From Actinoplanes palleronii (GTDB lineage Bacteria; Actinomycetota; Actinomycetes; Mycobacteriales; Micromonosporaceae): a DNA stretch of 64,000 nucleotides. Positions 24,979 through 35,742 of this stretch are shown here, one piece after another. The DNA lies in the NCBI RefSeq assembly GCF_016862315.1, contig NZ_BOMS01000044.1, positions 1 through 64,000 on the forward strand, written 5' to 3'. The number at the start of each line of letters is the position of its first letter. The stretch's first letter is position 1. The notes under the pieces are model-generated. The model had not been told where the DNA came from, did no database searches, and saw only the letters and a list, made by a program, of their open reading frames with translations. The position numbers were made by a program, and so were the translations under genes.

Positions 24979-25007
24979 CAAAAACCATAGGGACACCCCC
25001 CGGGGAC

Positions 25008-25274
25008 GGAACGTCGCGTGGCCTATGGCTCTGCGCGGACCCGCGCCGCCCCGGCGAGCCCCGACCCGACCACTAGTCGGGACTGCCTACCATCTGCTGA
25101 GATGCCCGCGTCCGTCTGCCGACCCTGAACCGGCATAACGGGCCATCACCCGGCTGCCCGGCTGCCCGGCTGCCTGGCAAGCCGATCACCCGAAACCGGC
25201 TCGGCGGACCCGGCCGTCGGTCACCTGCGACTCGACACTGCGGGTCGCTGCAGGTCAGGGCGTGTGGACGTGGG
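25008..25274. other. Intergenic region after the IS110 element, no gene seen
   Basis: About 270 bases. CCCGGCTGCCCGGCTGCCCGG-type short repeats occur at about 25148-25175. No open frame of coding character and no strong terminator were found. Confidence 0.4.
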
Positions 25275-25913
25275 TCAGGTGAAGCGTTCCGTGGTCACCG
25301 GGATGAGGCCGCGGCGGCGGACGTCGGCGGTGAGCCTGCGGAGGACGGGACCGATGACGTCGGGTCGATCGCCGCCCAACAGGACCGTGACGTCGAGGCC
25401 CCAGCCGATGCCGTGGCCGATGCGGCGCAGGTTCCACGAGTACAGGTCGTTGCCGGCGCGACCCCGGCCGCCCGGCAGCCCGCCGTCGCCCTCGCCGGGC
25501 CAGGACGCGCTCAGCTCGGCCAGCCGGTTGCCGGGCAGCTCGCGGGCGAAGAGCACCCGGTAGAGCCGCTTCTCGGCGAAGCCGTCCGGCGTCTCGTCAC
25601 CGCCCAGGCGCAGCGGCGCCGAGGTGGTGAAGCGTTCCCGGGCGCCGAACCCGGCCCGCAAGGTGTCCTCGCCGGGCAGGTCACCGCCGCCGAGCTCCCG
25701 GTAGACCCGCGCGGCGCGTTCCCGGCCGACCGGGGTGACCGTGGCGAGGAGCGCTTCCTCCGTACGAAAAAAGCGGCCGAATGATCCGGCGGCGCGCCAT
25801 CGGCCGTCGCCGCCCGCCCACATCGCGCCGCCGAGCCCCACGGTCACGTGGTCCTCGCCGTATACGAACTCCTCGACCAGGATCCCGTCCCCGGCCAGCA
25901 GGTAGTAGTCCAT
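25275..25913 (-). CDS. Hypothetical cytoplasmic protein
   Basis: 212 residues without signal or membrane segment. Begins MDYYLLAGDGILVEEFVYGEDHVTVGLG and contains GSFGRFFRTEEALLATVTPVGRERAARVYRELGG. No recognised domain. The ATG start at 25911-25913 agrees with the hydrophobic opening strands. Isolated between the IS element and the GNAT remnant. Confidence 0.6.
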   Translation of the reverse strand: MDYYLLAGDGILVEEFVYGEDHVTVGLGGAMWAGGDGRWRAAGSFGRFFRTEEALLATVTPVGRERAARVYRELGGGDLPGEDTLRAGFGARERFTTSAPLRLGGDETPDGFAEKRLYRVLFARELPGNRLAELSASWPGEGDGGLPGGRGRAGNDLYSWNLRRIGHGIGWGLDVTVLLGGDRPDVIGPVLRRLTADVRRRGLIPVTTERFT

Positions 25914-26032
25914 GTGCGCAGCCCCCCCGAAGCCTCTACGACCGTCGATTCAACCCGCGGCCCGGTCGATCGACGGTCGTGACGCGCCCGGCCGCGCTGT
26001 CGTGTTCGTGACCCGGGCGGGCGCGATGATGG

Positions 26033-26173
26033 TGCGGTGGAGACGCGGCAGCCGGCGGGCCGGCTGCCGCGTTCTATCGGGCGCTCGGTTTCGAGCACAC
26101 CCACGACGTCGCAGCCGGCTGGTCCGGGCCGGACGGGCGGCCGGTCACGCTGCGGTGTTACGCCCTCGGGTAG
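26033..26173 (+). pseudogene. Remnant of a GNAT-like acetyltransferase C-terminus
   Basis: In one frame the sequence reads AAAFYRALGFEHTHDVAAGW then SGPDGRPVTLRCYALG and a stop at 26171-26173. This matches the last strands of GNAT enzymes (FYRALGFE, then a terminal strand). The frame is closed by TGA at 26027-26029 with no start codon, so only about 46 codons remain. The tail overlaps the end of the convergent CDF gene. A VOC-family origin is also possible. Confidence 0.45.
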
Positions 26174-27126
26174 GCGATCGCCCGGTGGGTGGGGCCGTGG
26201 GCCTCGTCGCAGTGCGGTTCGCCGGCCGGGGCGGCGGTGTCGGCGGCGTGGTCGACCTGCAGCGTGGTGTGGGTGATGTCGTGCCGCTTCTGCAGCAGGT
26301 CCTCCAGGTCGCGGCGGACGGTGTGGCAGTCGGCGTGGTCGTCGACGATGACGTGCGCCGACAGTGCGGTCTGTCCGGAGGTGATCTGCCACAGGTGCAG
26401 GTCGTGGATCTCGCTGACCGTGCCGATCGCGGCCAGCTCGGCGCCGAGCGCGTCGACGTCGGTGCCGGCCGGTGCGGCTTCGAGCAGCACCCGGCCGGAG
26501 TCGCGGACCAGCCGGACGCCGGCCACGACCATCAGCACCACCACGATCAGTGAGGCGATCGCGTCGGCGCGGGTGAAGCCGGTGAAGACCATCACCAGCC
26601 CGGCGATCAGGGTGGCGATGAACGCGAACAGGTCATTGAGGATGTGCTGGTAGGCGCCCTCGACGTTGAGGCTGGTCCGGTTGGCGCGGGACATGCACCA
26701 GGCGGCGGCGATGTTCACCACCACGCCGGCCGCGGCGGTGCCCACCACCAGGGCGCCGGCCACCTCGGGCGGGGCGAGCAGGCGGTGCACGGCCTCGTAG
26801 GCGAGCCAGCCGCCGAGCAGCAGCAGCGTCAGCCCGTTGGCCTGGGCGGAGAGGATCTCGGCGCGCTTCAGCCCGTACGTGAAACCGCCCTTCGGCGGAC
26901 GGGCCGCGAGTCGCATGGCGATCAGGGCCAGCACGATCGCGGCGGCGTCGGTCAGCATGTGCGCGGCGTCGGAGAGCAGCGCCAGCGACTGGGCGATCAG
27001 GCCGATCACCACCTCACCGGCCATGAACACGGTGATCAGGGTGAGGGCGGCGACCAGCCAGCGGCGGTCGGCGTCGGCGCGCACCCCGTGGTCGTGCCCG
27101 CCGTGGTGATGGTCGTGCTCGTGCAT
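26158..27126 (-). CDS. Cation diffusion facilitator (CzcD/ZitB-type) metal exporter
   Basis: 322 residues. His-rich N-terminus MHEHDHHHGGHDHG, six helices, with metal-site motifs LLSDAAHMLTDAAAIVLALIA (HxxxD in helix 2) and HILNDLFAFIATLIAGLVM (HxxxD in helix 5). The C-terminal cytoplasmic domain has DLHLWQITSGQTALSAHVIVDD. These proteins exchange Zn2+, Co2+ or Cd2+ for protons out of the cell. Preceded by the divergently promoted XRE-cupin/methyltransferase region. Confidence 0.93.
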   Translation of the reverse strand: MHEHDHHHGGHDHGVRADADRRWLVAALTLITVFMAGEVVIGLIAQSLALLSDAAHMLTDAAAIVLALIAMRLAARPPKGGFTYGLKRAEILSAQANGLTLLLLGGWLAYEAVHRLLAPPEVAGALVVGTAAAGVVVNIAAAWCMSRANRTSLNVEGAYQHILNDLFAFIATLIAGLVMVFTGFTRADAIASLIVVVLMVVAGVRLVRDSGRVLLEAAPAGTDVDALGAELAAIGTVSEIHDLHLWQITSGQTALSAHVIVDDHADCHTVRRDLEDLLQKRHDITHTTLQVDHAADTAAPAGEPHCDEAHGPTHRAIAYPRA

Positions 27127-27186
27127 CCCGTCTCCCTCACCGATCTCGCTGCCCCGACCAGAGTAGGCCTGCCGGCGGCCCGGACG

Positions 27187-27753
27187 TCAGCGGTGCGGGC
27201 CCAGATGCGACCGTTCACCCTCGTGATCGAGGATGCAGAGCATCTCGGCCGGGCCGCCGGTCGAGCCGAACGCGTGCGGCACCATCGTGGAGAACTCGGC
27301 GGCCTCACCGGCCCGGACCAGCACGGTCCGCTCGGCCAGCCGCAGCACCACGGCGCCGGAGAGCACCACGAACCAGTCCCGGCCCGGGTGCACCCGCAGG
27401 TCGGCCGGCACCGCCCGGTCGAGGCGCAGCTTCGCCACCGTCATGCCGGCCGTGACGCCCTCGCGGGTCAGCAGCCAGGTGGTCATGCCGCGCGCGTCGT
27501 CGTGGTGCGGGCGGATCACCACGTCCTCGTCGCGGCCCGACTCGACGAGCTGGTCCAGGCTGGTGCCCAGCGCCCGGGCGATCGGGGCGAGCTGGTCGAG
27601 GGCGATCCGCCGGTGCCCGGTCTCGATCCGGCTCAGGGTGGAGGGTGTCAGATAGCTGCGGCTCGCCAGCTCGTCGAGGGACCAGCCGCGGGCCACCCGC
27701 AGGCTGCGGATCCGCTGGCGGACCAGGGCGTCGAGCTCACCGTCTTGCGTCAT
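27187..27753 (-). CDS. XRE-family regulator with C-terminal cupin domain
   Basis: 188 residues. HTH at residues 10-65: LVRQRIRSLRVARGWSLDELASRSYLTPSTLSRIETGHRRI. A cupin sensor follows (LRVHPGRDWFVVLSGAVVLRLAERTVLVRAGEAAEFSTMVPHAF). Such regulators bind small ligands in the cupin barrel. Start ATG 27753 lies inside the CTTGCGT-ACGCAAG palindrome, arguing for autoregulation. Divergent from the methyltransferase, its likely target. Confidence 0.88.
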   Translation of the reverse strand: MTQDGELDALVRQRIRSLRVARGWSLDELASRSYLTPSTLSRIETGHRRIALDQLAPIARALGTSLDQLVESGRDEDVVIRPHHDDARGMTTWLLTREGVTAGMTVAKLRLDRAVPADLRVHPGRDWFVVLSGAVVLRLAERTVLVRAGEAAEFSTMVPHAFGSTGGPAEMLCILDHEGERSHLGPHR

Positions 27754-27781
27754 ACGCAAGATAGTATGTCCCAGACGCAAG
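27744..27781. promoter_or_regulatory. ACGCAAG operator repeats between XRE-cupin and methyltransferase genes
   Basis: CTTGCGT-CAT-ACGCAAG (27744-27760) is a perfect dyad over the XRE-cupin start codon. A further ACGCAAG half-site lies at 27775-27781, 21 bases (two turns) from the second half. The set sits between the two divergent starts and probably binds the XRE-cupin protein. Confidence 0.65.
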
Positions 27782-27800
27782 AACGGGATAGCGTACGGAC

Positions 27801-28625
27801 ATGGCACACGAACACGGTCACCACCACAAGCACGGACAGCCGAGCGGCGACCTCGCCGAGATCCTCGACCTGGACGCCGAGGTCCTGCGGGACTACTACG
27901 CCGAGGTGATCGGCTGGGCGGGCTCGCTCGTCGGGGACCGGCCGCGGATCGTCGACCTCGGTGCGGGCACCGGCGTCGGCACCATCGCCCTGGCCCGGCA
28001 CCTGCCCACCGCCGAGGTCACCGCGGTCGACATGGACGAGGAGATGCTCGCCGGGCTGCGGCACCGCGCCGGCGCGGCCGGGGTCGGCGACCGGGTCCGC
28101 ACCGTCCGGGCCGACCTCGACGGCGACTGGCCCGCGCTGGGCCCGGCCGACCTGGTCTGGGCGTCCGCGTCGATGCACCACCTGGCCGACCCGGCCCGCA
28201 CCCTCGCGCGGGTCCACGACGTGGTCCGGCCCGGCGGCGCCTTCATGATCTCCGAGCTGGACGCGTTCCCGCGGTTCCTCACCGACCCGGCCGGGGTGGC
28301 GCTCGAGCAGCGCGCGCACGACGAGCTGGCCCTGATGCGGCGCGAGCACGGCATGCACATGGGTGAGGACTGGGGCGCGCTGCTGAAGACCGCCGGCTTC
28401 GCCCTCGAGGGGGAGCGGCGCTTCGACATCGAGCTGCGACCGCCGCTGCCGGCGTCAGCGCTGCGGTACGCGCAGGCCACCCTGCAGCGGACGGTGCCCC
28501 GGATGGTCGGCCGGCTCAGCGCGGACGAGGTGGCGGGGCTCACGGCGTACGCGGAAAATCTCGCGGACCGCGACGATCTCGTGGTCCGGTCCACCCGGAT
28601 GGTCTGGATCGGTCGCCGGCCCTGA
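27801..28625 (+). CDS. Class I SAM-dependent methyltransferase with His-rich N-terminus
   Basis: 274 residues. Begins MAHEHGHHHKHGQPSG, then a Rossmann methyltransferase: IVDLGAGTGVGTIALARHL (motif I), AEVTAVDMDEEML (acidic end of strand 2), WASASMHHLADPARTLARVHDVVRPGG. Closest in style to ubiquinone/demethylmenaquinone-type or small-molecule methyltransferases. The His-rich head is unusual for the family and resembles that of the nearby CDF exporter, hinting at metal binding. Confidence 0.87.
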   Translation: MAHEHGHHHKHGQPSGDLAEILDLDAEVLRDYYAEVIGWAGSLVGDRPRIVDLGAGTGVGTIALARHLPTAEVTAVDMDEEMLAGLRHRAGAAGVGDRVRTVRADLDGDWPALGPADLVWASASMHHLADPARTLARVHDVVRPGGAFMISELDAFPRFLTDPAGVALEQRAHDELALMRREHGMHMGEDWGALLKTAGFALEGERRFDIELRPPLPASALRYAQATLQRTVPRMVGRLSADEVAGLTAYAENLADRDDLVVRSTRMVWIGRRP

Positions 28626-28670
28626 CCCACCCTCGTCGGCGCCGGCCTGGCGGACTGCCAGGATGGGCGG

Positions 28671-29342
28671 ATGGTGACCCGACCGCGGCGTGACGACGCG
28701 CTCTCCCGGGAGCGCATCGTCGACGCCGCCACCGCACTGCTCGACGCCGAGGGCGAGGGTGGGCTGACGTTCCGCGCTCTCGCCGCGCACCTGAACACCG
28801 GGCCGGGCGCGATCTACTGGCACGTGGCGAACAAGGGTGAGCTGCTGACCGCCGCCACCGACGCTGTGCTGAACCGGACAGTGCCCGCGGCTGCCGCCGG
28901 CGCCACGCCACCGGACGCGATCCGGGCGGTGGCGCTCGGGGTCTTCGACGCGATCGAGGCGCATCCGTGGGTCGGTACGCAGCTGACCCACATGCCGTCG
29001 CAGCCGGCGTTGCGGCGGCTCTTCGAGCGGCTGGGGCAGCAGGTGCGGGCGCTCGGGGTGCCGGCCGCGGCGCAGTTCACGTCGGCGTCGGCGCTGCTCA
29101 ACTACGTGCTCGGGGTGGGCGCGCAGAACGCGGCGAACGCGCGCGCCCACCAGCCGGGCGCCGACCGGGGGGAGATCCTGGGTGCGGAGGCGGCGGCGTG
29201 GGCCGGGCTGGACCCGGGGGAGTACCCGTTCTTGCGGAGCGTCGCGGGTCAGTTGCGCGAGCACGACGACCGGCAGCAGTACCTGGACGGCGTCAACCTG
29301 ATCCTGGTGGGGATCACGGCGTGTGCCGGGGGGCATACATGA
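28671..29342 (+). CDS. TetR-family transcriptional regulator
   Basis: 223 residues. HTH at residues 12-60: [47 protein letters not shown]. The C-terminal domain is of the TetR_C (tetracyclin-like) kind, with [18 protein letters not shown]. Start ATG 28671, 45 bases after the methyltransferase stop, same strand. Its last 29 bases overlap the convergent YnfA gene. Target unknown. Confidence 0.88.
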   Translation: MVTRPRRDDALSRERIVDAATALLDAEGEGGLTFRALAAHLNTGPGAIYWHVANKGELLTAATDAVLNRTVPAAAAGATPPDAIRAVALGVFDAIEAHPWVGTQLTHMPSQPALRRLFERLGQQVRALGVPAAAQFTSASALLNYVLGVGAQNAANARAHQPGADRGEILGAEAAAWAGLDPGEYPFLRSVAGQLREHDDRQQYLDGVNLILVGITACAGGHT

Positions 29343-29652
29343 TCACAGCGACGCCGAGCAGGCAGATCGCGGCGCCGACGAGGTCCCAGCGGTCGGGGCG
29401 GAACTTGTCGACCACCATGCCCCAGCCGAGCGAGCCGGCCACGAAGACGCCACCGTAGGCGGCCAGGATCCGGCCGAAGTTCGCGTCCGGTTGCAGGGTG
29501 GCGACGAAACCGTAGGCGCCGAGCGCGACGACCCCGGCGGCGATCCACCACAGGCCGCGGTCTTCCCGCCAGCCCTGCCAGATCAGCCACGCCCCACCGA
29601 TCTCGGCGAACGCGGCCAGCACGAACAGGAGCAGCGAGCGCGCGACGATCAT
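29314..29652 (-). CDS. YnfA/UPF0060 family small membrane protein
   Basis: 112 residues and four helices. Family marks: [73 protein letters not shown] (shown in part; the AFAEIGG and YGGVF motifs are diagnostic) and a last helix [19 protein letters not shown]. YnfA proteins are SMR-like and implicated in multidrug efflux. Convergent overlap with the TetR gene, which may control something else. Confidence 0.92.
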   Translation of the reverse strand: MIVARSLLLFVLAAFAEIGGAWLIWQGWREDRGLWWIAAGVVALGAYGFVATLQPDANFGRILAAYGGVFVAGSLGWGMVVDKFRPDRWDLVGAAICLLGVAVIMYAPRHTP

Positions 29653-29736
29653 GCAGGCGAACCTACCGGCCGGGTAGTGGCCGCAGGCGGCGGGCAGGCC
29701 GCGGGTGGGCAGAGCGCGGGCGCCCGCGGGCCGCGC

Positions 29737-29789
29737 GGCTGGCTGTGAGGGCCATTATCGAGCCGTCATAAGGGCCGTCAGAACCAGCT
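29737..29789. repeat. Intergenic inverted repeat, copy K (22-bp arms, 9-nt loop), diverged
   Basis: Left arm 29737-29758 begins GGCTGGCTGTGAGGGCC; loop CGAGCCGTC (29759-29767); right arm 29768-29789 ends GAACCAGCT. Eighteen of 22 positions pair (one wobble). Arm length, loop length and outer GGCTGG/CCAGC match copies A-F although the inner sequence differs. It lies between the ynfA-like gene and the end of the nucleotidyltransferase pair. Confidence 0.8.
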
Positions 29790-29812
29790 GACCCCGCCGC
29801 GACGCGCCGGGA

Positions 29813-30559
29813 TCAGCTCAGGCGGGTCTGGACGATCAGGTCGTGCAGGGCCGTCACTGCGTCCGCCGACGGCTTGTCCGGCAGTGGTGACGCGTCCCGG
29901 GCCGCCTCCAGCTCCGCCCGCAACCGCGGGATGTCCGCTGCCAGCCGCTCCGCCGCCCCGGCCGGGAACGGCCCGTGCTCGGCCTCCCGCTTCGCCGCGA
30001 TCAGGTCGGCCACATAGGCGACGTCCGCCCCGAGCACCCGCAGGTCGGTCTCCAGCGAGCCGGTCCGCATCAGATGGATGCCGGTGAGCAGCACCCGCAG
30101 CGTGTACAACGCCGGCTTCAACTCCCCGCCCTTGGCGTACAGCTTCTCCTGGCTGTGCGAGAACCCCAGGTAGTGGTGCGCGTGATGCCGGGTGATCAGC
30201 CCCGGCGCCAGCTCCGCCAACGCGGCGTGCAGCGGCGACGTCACCACCACCAGCGGCGACAGCAACTGCTCCAGCACGTAGCCGTTGCGGCTGTTCAGCA
30301 GGCGCGCGAACTTCAGCAGGTCGTGCGAGACCACGTCCAGCTCGACGCCGTCGCGGACCCCGCCGCGCTGCAGCGTCTCCGGCCCGGTCCGCAATCCGAC
30401 GACTTCCGCGATCGGCAGCACGTGCGCGGCGCGCAGGTCGAGGTCCGAGTCGATCGAGGCGAAGCCGTACAGGTGCGCGCCGCTCACGGTGCAGAAGATC
30501 AGGGGATAGGGAAGGTCGGTGGCAGCGTCCGCCGCCCACTCCGGCACGTCGAGGGTCAC
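29813..30559 (-). CDS. Nucleotidyltransferase-fold protein (second of two adjacent paralogues)
   Basis: 248 residues. Pol-beta-type core at the N-terminus: LIFCTVSGAHLYGFASIDSDLDLRAAHV (G-S/A-x-YG and DSDLD). A helical C-terminal half includes HHYLGFSHSQEKLYAKGGELKPALYTLRVLLTG. Matches the YcgL/COG3541-like predicted nucleotidyltransferases, whose substrates are unknown. The GTG start at 30559 overlaps the TGA of the upstream paralogue (GTGA), so the pair is translationally coupled. Confidence 0.8.
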   Translation of the reverse strand: MTLDVPEWAADAATDLPYPLIFCTVSGAHLYGFASIDSDLDLRAAHVLPIAEVVGLRTGPETLQRGGVRDGVELDVVSHDLLKFARLLNSRNGYVLEQLLSPLVVVTSPLHAALAELAPGLITRHHAHHYLGFSHSQEKLYAKGGELKPALYTLRVLLTGIHLMRTGSLETDLRVLGADVAYVADLIAAKREAEHGPFPAGAAERLAADIPRLRAELEAARDASPLPDKPSADAVTALHDLIVQTRLS

Positions 30560-31227
30560 CGCAGATTCCTTTCCCGTACGGCGGTGAGCAGCGCGTCGAC
30601 CCGTTCCCGGTCGGGCCGCTCCGGCAGCGTGGTGTCGGCGGCGGCCCGCGACAGGTCGGCGAGCAGCTCCGCGGCCCACGCGGCGACCGCGTCCCAGCTC
30701 AGCTCGCCACGCTTGACCGCCAGTAGCCGGTCGCGCAGGTGCCGCACGTCGACCAGGATCTCCCCGGTCCGCAGCACGTGCGCACCGGCCGTCAGCAGCC
30801 GGATCATGTGCATGGCCTGCTTGTGGTTGATCTCCCCGGTCCGGGCGCGCCGGGCCGCGACCCGGTCGAGCTGGTCGCGCGCGTAGTTGCCGTACGTCTC
30901 GGCGACCCGCCGGGACAGGAACGCGCCGCGGGCGGCCAGGAGCTCCCGCCCGTCGTCGGTGACCTGCTCGATCAGCGGCGACCAGAGCACTTCGAGCACT
31001 GTCGGGTTGGCCTGCAGCGCGAGCGTGCAGAACCGTTCGACCTCCCAGGAGAACTGTTCCTCGGCGGGCCCGTCCAGGTGGGTCGGCGGCTTGTCGAGAC
31101 GCCAGAAGTCCCGGGTCGGCGCCGCGTAGACGCCGCGCCGGTCGTGGTCGCTGCCCGGGCCTTCGAGGCCGTAGGCGCGCGACCCGACGACGACCGCCAG
31201 GATCGTGTGCTTCTCGACGAGGTCCAT
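30556..31227 (-). CDS. Nucleotidyltransferase-fold protein (first of two adjacent paralogues)
   Basis: 223 residues. Core motif ILAVVVGSRAYGLEGPGSDHDRRGVYAAP with GSRAYGL and GSDHD; then NPTVLEVLWSPLIEQV and a helical segment INHKQAMHMIRLLTAGAHVLRTGEI. Same family as the downstream gene but clearly diverged. DxD is kept as DHD here and DLD in the partner, so both could be catalytic. First gene of a two-gene operon. Confidence 0.82.
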   Translation of the reverse strand: MDLVEKHTILAVVVGSRAYGLEGPGSDHDRRGVYAAPTRDFWRLDKPPTHLDGPAEEQFSWEVERFCTLALQANPTVLEVLWSPLIEQVTDDGRELLAARGAFLSRRVAETYGNYARDQLDRVAARRARTGEINHKQAMHMIRLLTAGAHVLRTGEILVDVRHLRDRLLAVKRGELSWDAVAAWAAELLADLSRAAADTTLPERPDRERVDALLTAVRERNLR

Positions 31228-31269
31228 GCCCGGGCACGGTACTGAACCCGTGCCCGGGCAGCGACGGGA

Positions 31270-32265
31270 TTACAGGTCCAGGACCGTGGCGTCGATGGCG
31301 TCCAGCTCCTCCTGCGACAGCGGGAGGTTGTCCAGCGCGGCGATGTTGTTCTCCAGCTGCTCGACGCTGGACGCGCCGATGATCAGGCTGGTCATCCGCG
31401 GGTCGCGCAGCGCCCAGGCCAGGGCCAGCTGGGCCAGGGACTGGCCGCGGCGCTTGGCGATGTCGTTCAGCGCGTGCAGCCGGCCCATGGTCTTCGCGTC
31501 CAGGGCGTTCTCGTTGAGGAACACGCTGGTGCGGATCCGCGAGTCGTCCGGGATGCCGTCCAGGTACCGGTCGGTGAGCAGGCCCTGCTGCAGCGGGCTG
31601 AAAGCGATCGCGCCCGCGCCGGCCTCCTCCAGGGTGTCCAGCAGGTTGTCGTGCTCGGTCCAGCGGTTCAGGATCGAGTACGACGGCTGGTGGATCAGCA
31701 GCGGCGTGCCCAGCTCACGCAGGATCGCGGCGGCCTGCGCGGTCTGCTCGGCCTTGTAGTTGCTCAGGCCGACGTAGAGCGCCTTGCCGGACCGGACGAT
31801 CTGGTCGAGCGCGCTCATCGTCTCCTCGAGCGGCGTCTCCGGGTCCGGCCGGTGGTGGTAGAAGATGTCGACGTACTCGACGCCGAGCCGCTTCAGCGAC
31901 TGGTCCGCCGAGCTGATCAGGTACTTGCGGGAGCCGAAGTCGCCGTACGGGCCGTCCCACATGGTGTAGCCGGCCTTGCTGGAGATGATCAGCTCGTCGC
32001 GGTGGTGCTTGAGGTCGCCGTTGAGGATCTTGCCGAAGTTGGTCTCGGCGCTGCCCGGCGGCGGGCCGTAGTTGTTGGCCAGGTCGAAGTGGGTGACCCC
32101 GAGGTCGAAGGCGCGGCGCACGATGTCGCGCTGACGGTCGGCCGGTCGGGTGTCGCCGAAGTTGTGCCAGAGGCCGAGGGAGATGGCGGGCAGCTTGAGC
32201 CCGCTGCGCCCGGCGCGGCGGTACGTCATCGACTCGTAGCGGTCGTCGGCAGGGGTGTAGGTCAC
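31270..32265 (-). CDS. mgrA: Aldo/keto reductase, L-glyceraldehyde-3-phosphate reductase type
   Basis: 331 residues. TIM-barrel AKR with FDLGVTHFDLANNYGPPPGSAETNFGKIL (catalytic Asp and Tyr of FDLANNYG), the Lys in ISSKAGYTMWDGPYGDFGSRKYL, the His in FYHHRPDPETPLEETM, and SPLQQGLLTDRYL plus IIGASSVEQLENNI for NADPH. The YGDFGSRK and HHRPDPETP segments are typical of YghZ/MgrA (AKR14). It detoxifies aldehydes such as methylglyoxal. Divergent from the glycine riboswitch. Confidence 0.9.
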   Translation of the reverse strand: MTYTPADDRYESMTYRRAGRSGLKLPAISLGLWHNFGDTRPADRQRDIVRRAFDLGVTHFDLANNYGPPPGSAETNFGKILNGDLKHHRDELIISSKAGYTMWDGPYGDFGSRKYLISSADQSLKRLGVEYVDIFYHHRPDPETPLEETMSALDQIVRSGKALYVGLSNYKAEQTAQAAAILRELGTPLLIHQPSYSILNRWTEHDNLLDTLEEAGAGAIAFSPLQQGLLTDRYLDGIPDDSRIRTSVFLNENALDAKTMGRLHALNDIAKRRGQSLAQLALAWALRDPRMTSLIIGASSVEQLENNIAALDNLPLSQEELDAIDATVLDL

Positions 32266-32330
32266 AGCCCCAGCCTAGGCATGCCGATCATGGTCATGTC
32301 CGCTGGTAGGTTGGTGAGGCCGGCTACACC

Positions 32331-32441
32331 CGCGCGGGAGAGACCTGGGTCCTGATCTTGTCAGGGCTCGTCGGCGCCGAAGAGGCAAATCCTCCCCGGA
32401 AACTTTCAGGCAAAAGGACCGCGTGGGCAGGCGACTCTGAA
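32331..32441 (+). promoter_or_regulatory. Glycine riboswitch upstream of gcvP (single aptamer)
   Basis: The leader contains the conserved glycine-aptamer blocks in order: GCGGGAGAGACC, GCCGAAGAGGCAA, ACTTTCAGGCAAAAGGACC and GGGCAGGCGACTCTGA. Only one complete aptamer is visible rather than the tandem pair, with a short P1-closing segment 5' to it. It lies about 87 bases before the gcvP start and fits glycine-induced expression of the glycine-cleavage enzyme. Confidence 0.93.
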
Positions 32442-32527
32442 GTGCTCCGTCTTTCGAACGTGAAGGGCTGGGTATGACAGAGGGGGAGGTTGCGTGTCGA
32501 CCTTCTCAACGCCCGGGAGCTGCCCCT

Positions 32528-35341
<2,814 letters not shown>

Positions 35342-35355
35342 TATCTAGGATGCGT

Positions 35356-35389
35356 GCGCAGGTCGCGGTCTTCGGATCGCGGCCTGCGC
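35356..35389 (+). terminator. Terminator-like hairpin after gcvP
   Basis: GCGCAGGTCGCGGTC, TTCG loop, GATCGCGGCCTGCGC: 15 pairs with two wobbles, 14 bases after the gcvP stop. The stable UUCG tetraloop and position indicate a transcription terminator, though only short pyrimidine runs follow. Confidence 0.8.
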
Positions 35390-35454
35390 CGTCTCTCGCC
35401 AGGGCCGTCGAACCTCCGCCAATAAAACGGCCGTTTCGTTACCCTGAGTGATAT

Positions 35455-35655
35455 TTATGCGGCGAGGCAGTGCACTGCCGGGCCGCGGTGCGGTTCGATC
35501 GTCGTGCCGTCCGGCAGCAGTTCGCCGGTGTCCTCGAACACGATGACGCCGTTGCAGAGCAGGCTCCAGCCCTGTTCCTGGAAGGTCGCCACGGTGCGGG
35601 CGGCCTCCCGATCGATGGCTTCGGCTGAGGGGCATTGCGCTAGGTGCTGGCACAT
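35455..35655 (-). CDS. DUF5999 family small protein
   Basis: 66 residues: MCQHLAQCPSAEAIDREAA, then FQEQGWSLLCNGVIVFEDTGELLPDG and PHRGP. Strongly conserved small actinobacterial family of unknown function; the two N-terminal Cys/His residues could bind a metal. Convergent with gcvP and divergent from pabB. Confidence 0.9.
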   Translation of the reverse strand: MCQHLAQCPSAEAIDREAARTVATFQEQGWSLLCNGVIVFEDTGELLPDGTTIEPHRGPAVHCLAA

Positions 35656-35742
35656 CAGGTTTACTCCGGTAGGGGGCTGTGTGAAGGTTCACAAAGTCGA
35701 GGCCGAACGTTACCTCACATCGAACGACAGCGGTTCACAGCG

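Larger units (their letters stand above)
23568..25007 (+). mobile_element. IS110-family insertion element (ends approximate)
   Basis: A single transposase gene is flanked by about 200 bases of non-coding DNA on the left and about 30 on the right. CCGGGGAC occurs at 23560-23567 and again at 25000-25007, and may mark the target core duplicated at both ends; the 1,440-base span between fits the family. IS110 elements lack terminal inverted repeats and carry a bridge RNA in the longer non-coding end, here the left. Ends are inferred and could be wrong by tens of bases. Confidence 0.55.
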
